Shown: positions 1-5,992 of the stretch, in pieces
Layout of the letters: every line of letters starts with the position of its first letter
How positions within the stretch are numbered: position 1 is the stretch's first letter
Origin: Clostridia bacterium
GTDB taxonomy: Bacteria; Bacillota; Sulfobacillia; SLMV01
DNA: 8,196 nt
Direction: 5' to 3'
Assembly (NCBI GenBank): GCA_003554565.1
Contig: PWGR01000252.1
Span: forward strand, 1-8,196
Made by a program: the position numbers and the translations under genes
The notes under the pieces: generated by a model
Databases searched by the model: none
What the model was told of the DNA's origin: nothing
What the model saw: the letters and a program-made list of their open reading frames with translations, nothing else

Positions 1-8
1 AAGGAGGT
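1..8 (+). promoter_or_regulatory. Shine-Dalgarno site of tuf
   Basis: AAGGAGGT opens the window and sits 9 bases before the tuf ATG. It is a near-complete match to the 16S anti-Shine-Dalgarno sequence and supports the chosen start. Confidence 0.9.
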
Positions 9-17
9 CAGAAGAGA

Positions 18-1217
18 ATGGCAAAGGCGAAGTTTGAGCGTACGAAGCCGCATGTAAACGTAGGAACAATTGGTCACGTTGATCACGGCAAGACGACATT
101 GACGGCAGCGATTACGTTGTTGCTTTCGGAGAAGGGTCAGGCGGATTTCATTCCGTTTGACGAGATAGACAAGGCTCCGGAGGAGCGCGATCGTGGTATA
201 ACGATTGCGACGGCTCATGTGGAGTATGAGACGGACAACCGTCATTATGCTCACGTTGATTGTCCTGGTCACGCTGACTACGTAAAGAACATGATCACGG
301 GCGCCGCTCAGATGGACGGCACGATTTTGGTGGTATCAGCTGCGGATGGTCCTATGCCGCAGACGCGTGAGCACATATTGTTGGCTCGTCAGGTTAATGT
401 GCCTGCGATAGTGGTTTACTTGAACAAGTCAGACATGGTTGATGATCCCGAGTTGATCGAGTTGGTGGAGTTGGAGGTACGCGAGCTTTTGGAGGAGTAC
501 GAGTTTCCGGGGGACGAGATACCGGTGGTAGTGGGTTCGGCCCTGGAGGCTTTGGAGTGCGGTTGTGGTTCTGAGGATTGCGAGGCATGTGGTTCGATTC
601 TGGAGCTTTTGGATGCAGTGGACGAATACATTCCGACTCCGGAGCGCGACGTTGATCTTCCATTTTTGATGCCGGTGGAGGACATATTTACGATTACCGG
701 TCGCGGTACAGTAGCGACGGGTCGAATTGAGCGCGGCAAGGTAGAGGTTGGCGACGAGGTAGAGTTGGTGGGGATGCGCGAGACGGAGAAGACGGTAGTG
801 ACGGGTATAGAGATGTTCCGCAAGATGCTGGACGAGGGTTTGGCCGGCGACAATGTTGGTTGTTTGCTACGTGGTATCAGCAAGGATGACGTTGAGCGAG
901 GTCAGGTATTGTCTGAGCCGGGCAGCATCAATCCTCATCGTGAGTTTATGGCAGAGGTTTACGTATTGAACAAGGAGGAGGGCGGTCGTCACACGCCATT
1001 TTTCCCCGGTTATCGTCCGCAGTTTTATTTCCGCACCACTGATGTTACGGGTTCAATTGGTTTGCCCGAGGGTGTTGAGATGGTGATGCCGGGTGACAAC
1101 GTTCAGATGCACGTTGAGTTGATCACACCGATAGCGATAGAGGAGGGTGTTCGATTCGCCATTCGCGAGGGCGGTCGGACCGTCGGCGCGGGCGTCGTCA
1201 CTTCCATCATCGAGTAA
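18..1217 (+). CDS. tuf: Elongation factor Tu (EF-Tu)
   Basis: EF-Tu is the cytoplasmic GTPase that carries aminoacyl-tRNA to the ribosomal A site. The 399-residue product has the usual length and all GTPase motifs: GHVDHGKT at residues 19-26, RGIT at 59-62 (switch I), DCPGH at 81-85, NKSD at 136-139 (often NKCD in relatives) and SAL at 174-176. Domains 2 and 3 follow, ending in the conserved FAIREGGRTVGAGVV block. Cysteines 181, 183, 188 and 191 form a compact CxC-x4-CxxC cluster in a G-domain insertion. The ATG lies 9 bases after AAGGAGGT. Codon use is unlike the downstream genes: leucine is mostly TTG, lysine always AAG, glutamate almost always GAG, and valine never GTC until the last 15 or so codons. 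Tuf directly before rpsJ is a common arrangement, usually with fusA upstream; that gene would lie outside the window. Confidence 0.99.
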   Translation: MAKAKFERTKPHVNVGTIGHVDHGKTTLTAAITLLLSEKGQADFIPFDEIDKAPEERDRGITIATAHVEYETDNRHYAHVDCPGHADYVKNMITGAAQMDGTILVVSAADGPMPQTREHILLARQVNVPAIVVYLNKSDMVDDPELIELVELEVRELLEEYEFPGDEIPVVVGSALEALECGCGSEDCEACGSILELLDAVDEYIPTPERDVDLPFLMPVEDIFTITGRGTVATGRIERGKVEVGDEVELVGMRETEKTVVTGIEMFRKMLDEGLAGDNVGCLLRGISKDDVERGQVLSEPGSINPHREFMAEVYVLNKEEGGRHTPFFPGYRPQFYFRTTDVTGSIGLPEGVEMVMPGDNVQMHVELITPIAIEEGVRFAIREGGRTVGAGVVTSIIE

Positions 1218-1247
1218 TGGAGAATTACTAGAAAAGGAGGGACGCAG

Positions 1248-1556
1248 ATGGCTGGACAAAAGATTAGAATTCGGCTGAGAGCCTTTGATCATGAGATACT
1301 TGATCAATCGGCGGATCAGATCGTTGCTACGGCATCCCGCACGGGTGCCAGGGTGTCCGGCCCGGTCCCATTGCCGACGGAGCGTTCGGTGTACACGGTG
1401 CTGAAAGCTCCCATCGGGGAAAAGGATCTGCGTGAGCAGTTTGAAATGCGCACACACAAGCGGCTCATCGACATCCTTGACCCCACTCCTCAGACGGTCG
1501 ATGCCCTGATGCGTCTTGATTTGCCCTCAGGCGTGGACATTGAAATTAAGCTGTAG
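1248..1556 (+). CDS. rpsJ: 30S ribosomal protein S10
   Basis: S10 is a component of the 30S head. In bacteria it also acts as NusE, pairing with NusB in transcription antitermination. The 102-residue product matches the usual length of about 102. It begins GQKIRIRLRAFDHEILDQS and carries the long-loop blocks GPVPLPT (about residues 39-45) and FEMRTHKRLIDI (about 65-76). The ATG follows AAAGGAGG at 1233-1240 with 7 bases of spacing. Only 30 bases separate it from tuf, with no terminator or promoter visible, so co-transcription with tuf is likely. Codon use switches here to the pattern of the rest of the operon (CTG/CTC, GTC, AAA and GAA present). Two TAG stops lie in tandem at the end. Confidence 0.98.
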   Translation: MAGQKIRIRLRAFDHEILDQSADQIVATASRTGARVSGPVPLPTERSVYTVLKAPIGEKDLREQFEMRTHKRLIDILDPTPQTVDALMRLDLPSGVDIEIKL

Positions 1557-1569
1557 TAGGTCGACCGAT

Positions 1570-1575
1570 AGGAGG
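1570..1575 (+). promoter_or_regulatory. Shine-Dalgarno site fixing the rplC start
   Basis: AGGAGG stands 8 bases before ATG 1584 and shares its last base with GTG 1575. This rules out the longer GTG reading and fixes the L3 start at 1584. Confidence 0.85.
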
Positions 1576-1583
1576 TGGCCCGA

Positions 1584-2210
1584 ATGGGCAAGGGGATCTT
1601 GGGTAGGAAACTGGGCATGACCCAGGTCTTTGATGACGAGGGCCGGCAGGTTCCGGTGACCGTGATCAAGACCGATTCATGCGTTGTAGTACAGGTTAAG
1701 ACTGAAGAAAGCGACGGCTACGAGGCGGTTCAGGTCGGCTTCGAGAAAGCATCAGCCGGATCCCTCAACAAGCCGGAGAGAGGACACTTCGAGCGCGCCG
1801 GTGTCGAGCCCCGTCGCCATCTTGTCGAGTTTCGCTGTGACAACGGTGAGTGGTCCGAGGCAGATGTGGGCGAGGAACTCGATGTGGATATGTTCAGCGT
1901 TGGCGATAAAGTGAAGGTCAGCGGTATATCCCGCGGCAAGGGATTTGCCGGCAGCATAAAGCGGCACGGCTTCAGTAGGGGCCCAATGACGCATGGTTCG
2001 CGTTATCACCGCGGATCCGGATCGCACGGGGCGTCGGCCTTTCCCGCCCGCGTGTTTCCTGGGAGAAAACTTCCCGGGCGTATGGGGGGAGAGCGAGTGA
2101 CGGTCGAAGGACTGGAGGTTGTTGACGTTGATGTCGACCGCGGCCTGCTGCTGGTCAAGGGTGGTGTGCCCGGTCCTAGGAAAGGAATCCTTAAGATCGA
2201 GAGGGATTGA
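1584..2210 (+). CDS. rplC: 50S ribosomal protein L3
   Basis: L3 binds 23S rRNA early in 50S assembly and sends an extended loop toward the peptidyl-transferase centre. The product is 208 residues, normal for the family, beginning MGKGILGRKLGMTQVF. I chose ATG 1584 over in-frame GTG 1575 because that GTG overlaps the Shine-Dalgarno AGGAGG at 1570-1575, which is correctly spaced (8 bases) only for 1584. Conserved blocks include ISRGKGFAGSIKRHGFSRGP in the middle and PGRMGGERVTVEGLEVVDVD near the end. At residues 143-148 the sequence reads RGSGSH, where relatives usually read RxPGSI or RxPGSM, so a normally conserved proline is serine 145. L4 follows after 25 bases. Confidence 0.98.
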   Translation: MGKGILGRKLGMTQVFDDEGRQVPVTVIKTDSCVVVQVKTEESDGYEAVQVGFEKASAGSLNKPERGHFERAGVEPRRHLVEFRCDNGEWSEADVGEELDVDMFSVGDKVKVSGISRGKGFAGSIKRHGFSRGPMTHGSRYHRGSGSHGASAFPARVFPGRKLPGRMGGERVTVEGLEVVDVDVDRGLLLVKGGVPGPRKGILKIERD

Positions 2211-2235
2211 GCCAGCAAGGGAAGGGGGCGAGAAA

Positions 2236-2868
2236 GTGCCGGCAGTACCTGTTTGCAACATGCAAGGCGATGAGGTGGAGGAACTCGACCTGTCACCGGC
2301 GGTGTGGGAGGCACCTGTAAATGATGCGCTTATGCACCAGGTGGTGGTCGCGTACCTCGCCAACCAGCGCGCCGGCTCGGCGTCGACCAGGGGTCGCGCC
2401 GAAGTGAGGGGTGGTGGGCGAAAGCCATGGCGTCAGAAGGGCCTGGGACGTGCCCGACACGGCAGCATCCGTTCACCAATCTGGCGGGGTGGTGGAGTGA
2501 CCTTCGGTCCGAAGCCGCGTGACTACCGCAAGTCGGTGAACAAGAAAGCCCGTCGCAACGCGCTGAAGTCGGCGCTCTCGGCCGTCAATGAAGAGAGTGC
2601 GATTACATTTTTAGACGAGATAGATCTGCCCCGACCGAAGACGCGGGACATTGTGCAGATGCTTCGCGTACTCGGGCTGGAGAACCGGAAGGTTCTCATC
2701 GTGATGCCTGAGCGAGATGATACTGCTTACCGGTCGGTGAGGAACATTCCAAACGTGTCCATTATGCGGGCGGAAGATCTCAACACCTATGAAGTTCTCA
2801 ATGCAGAGCATCTGATTGTCGTCCGGGACGCAGTGCCGGTGATTGAGGGGGTGTTGGCTAGTGCTTGA
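2236..2868 (+). CDS. rplD: 50S ribosomal protein L4
   Basis: L4 is an early 50S assembly protein whose loop lines the peptide exit tunnel. In E. coli it also represses the S10 operon, but no matching leader is visible here. The open frame extends upstream to 2119, but that part lies inside rplC. GTG 2236 gives PAVPVCNMQGDEVEELDL, which aligns with family N-termini, and AAGGGGG (2222-2228) precedes it by 7 bases. The product is 210 residues. The tunnel loop at about residues 59-87 is intact, with KPWRQKG and RARHGSIRSPIWRGGG; K68 corresponds to E. coli K63, where macrolide-resistance changes occur. The stop overlaps the start of rplW by 8 bases, implying translational coupling. Confidence 0.97.
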   Translation: MPAVPVCNMQGDEVEELDLSPAVWEAPVNDALMHQVVVAYLANQRAGSASTRGRAEVRGGGRKPWRQKGLGRARHGSIRSPIWRGGGVTFGPKPRDYRKSVNKKARRNALKSALSAVNEESAITFLDEIDLPRPKTRDIVQMLRVLGLENRKVLIVMPERDDTAYRSVRNIPNVSIMRAEDLNTYEVLNAEHLIVVRDAVPVIEGVLASA

Positions 2869-3151
2869 AGCCAGGGATGTTATCAGGCGCCCAATAATCA
2901 CCGAACAGACCATGCTCAATGCAGAAAACGGCAAGTACACTTTTGAAGTCGACAGGCGCGCCAACAAGCATCAGATTAAGCGAGCCGTTGAAGAGCTGTT
3001 CGATGTGGATGTGCAGAAAGTCAACACCATGCGGATGCCGGGCAAACGCCGCCGCATGGGGATTTTTGAGGGAAGAACGCCGGAATGGAAAAAGGTCATC
3101 GTGAAGCTCGGCGACGGCGACGAGATCGATTTCTTCGAGGGCATGATGTGA
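2861..3151 (+). CDS. rplW: 50S ribosomal protein L23
   Basis: L23 sits at the exit of the 50S peptide tunnel, where it docks trigger factor and the signal recognition particle. The product is 96 residues, beginning (V/M)LEARDVIRRPIITEQT, the family signature. GTG 2861 is preferred over in-frame TTG 2843 because the longer form would add six residues with no family counterpart, and GAGGGGG at 2845-2851 sits 9 bases before GTG. The loop around VNTMRMPGKRRRMGIFEGRTPEWKK (residues 54-78) is the rRNA- and tunnel-facing segment. The first 8 bases overlap the end of rplD, so its translation is probably coupled to L4. Confidence 0.97.
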   Translation: MLEARDVIRRPIITEQTMLNAENGKYTFEVDRRANKHQIKRAVEELFDVDVQKVNTMRMPGKRRRMGIFEGRTPEWKKVIVKLGDGDEIDFFEGMM

Positions 3152-3180
3152 TTTTTACCGAGTGATGGAGGTGAGCAAGG

Positions 3181-4017
3181 TTGGCTATTAAAAAATACAA
3201 GGCCACATCTGCCGGGAGGAGGCACGCTGCACTCAACCGTCCCGAGCTGAGCAATGAGGGGCCGGAGCGATCACTTCTGGCCGGTAGGGCCAGCAAGTCT
3301 GCCGGCCGCAACAGCGGGGGTCGGATCACCGTCCGTCACCACGGTGGCGGGCACAAGCGGCGGTACAGGATTATCGATTTTGCCCGTCGCAAGGACGGCA
3401 TTCCCGCCAAGGTGGTGCGGCTTGAGTATGACCCGAACAGAAGCGCGAATATCGCTCTCCTGCAGTACGCAGACGGCGAGAAGGCGTACATCCTGGCGCC
3501 GGTGGGCCTGGGGCCCGGTGATGTGGTCGAATCCGGTGCCGATGCGGATATTAAGCCTGGCAATGCCATCCCGCTCCGCAGAGTACCGGTCGGGACAGCT
3601 GTTCACAACGTTGAGCTCAAACCTGGCCGGGGCGGGCAGTTGAGCCGGGCCGCCGGGTCGGGCGCACAGGTGGTTGCCAAGGAAGGATCTCGTGTTTACA
3701 TCCGCCTTCCATCGGGCGAAGTAAGGTTGGTTCCCATGGATTGCCGGGCCACCATCGGTCGTGTGGGCAACGTGGAGCACGAGAATCAGATAGGCGGCAA
3801 AGCAGGTCGCAGTCGCCATCGTGGCAAGCGACCCACCGTTCGTGGTACGGCAATGAACGCGGCTGATCACCCGCACGGCGGTGGAGAGGGCCGCTCTCCG
3901 ATCGGGCGCCATCAGGTGAACCCCTCGGGGAATCAGACCAAGGGACAGAAGACACGCAAGCGCAAGAAGTACTCGAACAAGTACATCGTGCGCGACAGAA
4001 GACAGAAGAGGAGGTGA
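3181..4017 (+). CDS. rplB: 50S ribosomal protein L2
   Basis: L2 is a primary 23S rRNA-binding protein needed for subunit joining and for the peptidyl-transferase centre. The 278-residue product is close to the usual 273-277. It starts at TTG 3181, 6 bases after GGAGGTGA (3167-3174), giving MAIKKYKATSAGRRH. Normal blocks include GRITVRHHGGGHKRRYRIIDF, EYDPNRSANIALL and PVGTAVHNVELKPG. DHPHGGGEGR (229-238) keeps the Asp-His pair linked to peptidyl-transferase function. Nearby positions depart from relatives: RHRG (212-215) where RW(L/R)G is usual, MNAADHP where MNPVDHP is usual, and NPSG (247-250) where TPWG is usual. The tail is strongly basic. The reading frame is intact, so this is divergence and not decay. 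The TGA stop lies inside the rpsS ribosome binding site. Confidence 0.98.
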   Translation: MAIKKYKATSAGRRHAALNRPELSNEGPERSLLAGRASKSAGRNSGGRITVRHHGGGHKRRYRIIDFARRKDGIPAKVVRLEYDPNRSANIALLQYADGEKAYILAPVGLGPGDVVESGADADIKPGNAIPLRRVPVGTAVHNVELKPGRGGQLSRAAGSGAQVVAKEGSRVYIRLPSGEVRLVPMDCRATIGRVGNVEHENQIGGKAGRSRHRGKRPTVRGTAMNAADHPHGGGEGRSPIGRHQVNPSGNQTKGQKTRKRKKYSNKYIVRDRRQKRR

Positions 4018-4019
4018 TC
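4009..4019 (+). promoter_or_regulatory. Extended Shine-Dalgarno of rpsS containing the rplB stop
   Basis: AGGAGGTGATC is an 11-base perfect complement to the common bacterial 16S 3' end. The rplB stop TGA (4015-4017) is embedded in it, so a ribosome terminating on L2 sits on the initiation site for S19, whose ATG is at 4027. Confidence 0.85.
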
Positions 4020-4026
4020 GTCTGAC

Positions 4027-4311
4027 ATGGGAAGGTCTCTGAAAAAAGGTCCCCATATTGACGAAAAACTGCTGCGACGAGTGCGAGAGATGAATGCCTC
4101 TGGAAAAAAGGAGGTACTCCGGACCTGGTCGCGTGACTGCACGATCGTACCGGAGATGCTGGGGCACACGATCGCAGTTTACGACGGTCGCCGTCACGTA
4201 CCGGTCTACATCGTTGAGGACATGGTGGGTCACAAGCTCGGCGAGTTCGCACCCACCCGCACGTTCCGCGGCCACGGCGAGAGATCGGAACGCACGATCG
4301 AGGTGCACTAG
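4027..4311 (+). CDS. rpsS: 30S ribosomal protein S19
   Basis: S19 lies in the 30S head, binds 16S rRNA with S13 and contacts A-site tRNA and the 50S bridge. The 94-residue product has the usual length of about 92-95. It begins MGRSLKKGPHIDEKLL and carries the family blocks TWSRDCTIVPEMLGHTIAVYDG (about residues 33-54), HVPVYI and VGHKLGEFAPTRTF (about 67-80). The ATG is set by an unusually long Shine-Dalgarno match that overlaps the rplB stop. Its position between L2 and L22 is the canonical S10-operon order. Confidence 0.98.
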   Translation: MGRSLKKGPHIDEKLLRRVREMNASGKKEVLRTWSRDCTIVPEMLGHTIAVYDGRRHVPVYIVEDMVGHKLGEFAPTRTFRGHGERSERTIEVH

Positions 4312-4338
4312 CTGCGGCACGGAGGAGGTTGACTGATC

Positions 4339-4686
4339 ATGGAGCAGCAGGCGAGGGCATCGGCGCGGCACGTCCGCATATCCCCGCAGAAAGCGCGGGT
4401 GGTAATGGATCTGGTGAGGGGCAAGTCCGTCGATGAGGCGCTGGCCATACTGCAGCATACGCCCCGGCGGGCGGCCGGTCTGATAGCCAAGGTCATCGAT
4501 TCAGCGGCGGCCAATGCCGTCAACAACTTTGACATGGATGAGGAAGAGCTCTTTATCGTCGAGGGCTATATCAATGAGGGGTCGACCCTTAAGCGATTTA
4601 GACCCCGGGCGAGAGGAATGGCGGCGCCGATTCATAAGAGAACGAGCCATATTGAGATAGTACTGCAGGAACGAGAGGAGGTGTAG
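4339..4686 (+). CDS. rplV: 50S ribosomal protein L22
   Basis: L22 contacts all domains of 23S rRNA, and its long beta-hairpin lines the peptide exit tunnel next to L4. The 115-residue product is typical (110-115). It starts MEQQARASARHVRISPQKAR, and the segment GSTLKRFRPRARG (81-93) followed by PIHKRTSHI (97-105) is the tunnel hairpin, where macrolide-resistance changes arise in other bacteria; no deletion is evident here. The start is ATG 4339 with GGAGGAGGT at 4321-4329. The C-terminal codons GAGAGGAGGTG form the ribosome binding site of rpsC, which begins 4 bases after the stop. Confidence 0.98.
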   Translation: MEQQARASARHVRISPQKARVVMDLVRGKSVDEALAILQHTPRRAAGLIAKVIDSAAANAVNNFDMDEEELFIVEGYINEGSTLKRFRPRARGMAAPIHKRTSHIEIVLQEREEV

Positions 4687-4690
4687 GTTT

Positions 4691-5365
4691 TTGGGTCAGA
4701 AGACACACCCCAAGGGTTTTCGCCTGGGCGTGATTAGAGGCTGGGACTCCCGTTGGTATGCCGACAAGGATGAGTTCGCCGACCTCGTATATGAAGATTA
4801 CGAGATCCGCAAGCACATCAAGGGCACCATGTATGACGCGGGAATCCCGAGAATTGAAATAGAGCGCGCCGCGGCGCAGGTAAAGATCACTGTTCACGCG
4901 GCGCGACCCGGCATGGTGATCGGTCGCGGTGGGACCCTGGTGGAGCAGCTGCGCGAGTCGCTGGAGGAGAAGACCGGTAATCGCATGAACATCAGGATTG
5001 TCGAAGTGCAGAAGCCGGACACCAATGCGCAGCTCGTTGCCGAGGGAGTTGCCGAGCAGCTGGAGCGCAGAGTAGCTTTCCGGCGGGCCATGCGGCAGGC
5101 CCTGCAGCGGGCCATGCGCGACGGCGCCAAGGGATGCAAGATCATGGTGTCCGGCCGACTGGGCGGTGCCGAGATGGCGCGGCGAGAGTGGCAGGCTGAT
5201 GGTTCTGTGCCCCTGCACACCCTCCGGGCGGACATTGATTACGGGTTTGCAGAGGCCAACACCACGTACGGAACGATCGGCGTCAAGACCTGGATTTATC
5301 ACGGCGACGTGCTTCCAGAGGTTGACGACGATGATGAGGAGGCTGCATCCAATGCTGATGCCTAA
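4691..5365 (+). CDS. rpsC: 30S ribosomal protein S3
   Basis: S3 is a 30S head protein at the mRNA entry channel. The 224-residue product begins at TTG 4691, giving MGQKTHPKGFRLGV, with AGGAGGTG at 4676-4683 lying in the end of rplV. A KH type 2 domain is present with GMVIGRGG at about residues 74-81 (G78-R79-G80-G81 as its GxxG loop). The C-terminal domain has the conserved SGRLGGAEMAR (154-164) and PLHTLRADIDYGFAEA. The protein ends in an unusual acidic tail, EVDDDDEE at 210-217, where many relatives have a basic or neutral extension. Those glutamate codons supply the Shine-Dalgarno of rplP. The last 14 bases overlap rplP. Confidence 0.98.
   Translation: MGQKTHPKGFRLGVIRGWDSRWYADKDEFADLVYEDYEIRKHIKGTMYDAGIPRIEIERAAAQVKITVHAARPGMVIGRGGTLVEQLRESLEEKTGNRMNIRIVEVQKPDTNAQLVAEGVAEQLERRVAFRRAMRQALQRAMRDGAKGCKIMVSGRLGGAEMARREWQADGSVPLHTLRADIDYGFAEANTTYGTIGVKTWIYHGDVLPEVDDDDEEAASNADA
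5337..5342 (+). promoter_or_regulatory. Shine-Dalgarno of rplP inside rpsC
   Basis: AGGAGG is formed by the GAG GAG codons for E216-E217 of S3 plus the next G. It stands 9 bases before ATG 5352 and supports that start over in-frame ATG 5358. Confidence 0.8.
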
Positions 5366-5780
5366 GCGAGTCAAATACCGCAGACAGCATCGCGGCCGGA
5401 TGAAAGGAAAGGCCCACCGGGGTTCGGAGATCCTGTATGGTGACTACGGGCTGCAGGCTCTGGAATCCGGTTGGGTGACTGACCGTCAGATTGAGGCGGC
5501 GCGAGTTGCGCTTACGCGACGCATCCGGCGCGGGGGCAAGGTGTGGACCAAGATATTCCCGGATAAACCGGTGACCAAGCAGCCGGCCGAAACCAGAATG
5601 GGTAAAGGTAAGGGTGCGCCCGAGTACTGGGTTGCCGTCGTCAAACCGGGCCGTATCGTCTTCGAGATTTCCGGCGTTCCTAAGGAACTTGCCCAGGAGG
5701 CCGTTGAGCTGGCGGCGCACAAGCTGCCGATCAAGTGCCGTTTCCTGGAGCACGAGGGTGGTGGGCCCCGTGAAAGCTGA
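5352..5780 (+). CDS. rplP: 50S ribosomal protein L16
   Basis: L16 is a late-assembling 50S protein near the A-site tRNA elbow and the central protuberance. The 142-residue product begins MLMPKRVKYRRQHRG, the near-universal opening of bacterial L16. The open frame reaches back to 5166, but that stretch is an out-of-frame reading of rpsC. Conserved blocks are YGLQALESGWVTDRQIEAAR (about 31-50), RRIRRGGKVWTKIFPDKP, ETRMGKGKGAPEYWVAVVKPGR and AHKLPIK near the end. It overlaps rpsC by 14 bases and rpmC by 11, so the three genes are probably translationally coupled. Confidence 0.98.
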   Translation: MLMPKRVKYRRQHRGRMKGKAHRGSEILYGDYGLQALESGWVTDRQIEAARVALTRRIRRGGKVWTKIFPDKPVTKQPAETRMGKGKGAPEYWVAVVKPGRIVFEISGVPKELAQEAVELAAHKLPIKCRFLEHEGGGPRES

Positions 5781-5976
5781 AGAGATACGTGAGCTCAGTG
5801 ATGCTGACATTGATCGAAGGGTCCGTGATCTCAAGGAAGAGCTGTTCAACCTTCGCTTTCAGAGTGCGACGGGACAGATGGAAAACCCGATGCGCATTCG
5901 AGAGGTCAAAAAGGACATAGCGAGACTAAAGACGGTCAAGAGAGAGCGCGAATTAGCGCAGGAGCTGCACCGATGA
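5770..5976 (+). CDS. rpmC: 50S ribosomal protein L29
   Basis: L29 is a small two-helix protein near the tunnel exit, beside L23. The 68-residue product, (V/M)KAEEIRELSDADIDRR, has the signature LKEELFNLRFQSATGQMENP (about residues 21-40). GTG 5770 is chosen because it gives the family start MKAxEIREL and has a weak GAGGGTGG (5754-5761) about 8 bases upstream. In-frame GTGs at 5758 and 5761 would add only V/VGP residues and are less likely. The first 11 bases overlap rplP. The C-terminus is a charged helix, ERELAQELHR, slightly longer than in many relatives. Confidence 0.96.
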   Translation: MKAEEIRELSDADIDRRVRDLKEELFNLRFQSATGQMENPMRIREVKKDIARLKTVKRERELAQELHR

Positions 5977-5992
5977 GGAGAGGGGGTCACCG

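Noticed and set aside
1218..1247. Possible promoter or L4-responsive S10 leader between tuf and rpsJ
   Set aside because: Only 30 bases are available, mostly ribosome binding site. There is no room for a leader and no convincing -35/-10 pair.
2119..2235. N-terminal extension of rplD beginning inside rplC
   Set aside because: The extra 39 residues have no L4 counterpart, overlap rplC in another frame, and the Shine-Dalgarno supports GTG 2236.
3149..3160. T-rich run after rplW, possible terminator
   Set aside because: No GC-rich hairpin precedes the five Ts, and rplB follows with a strong ribosome binding site.
3271..4458. 395-codon open frame on the minus strand across rplB, rpsS and rplV
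   Set aside because: It is antisense to three clearly recognised ribosomal genes and shows no family resemblance. Long antisense frames are expected opposite GC-rich genes with few TTA/CTA codons.
4598..5374. 258-codon minus-strand open frame opposite rplV and rpsC
   Set aside because: It lies entirely opposite conserved genes, with no domain or start signal.
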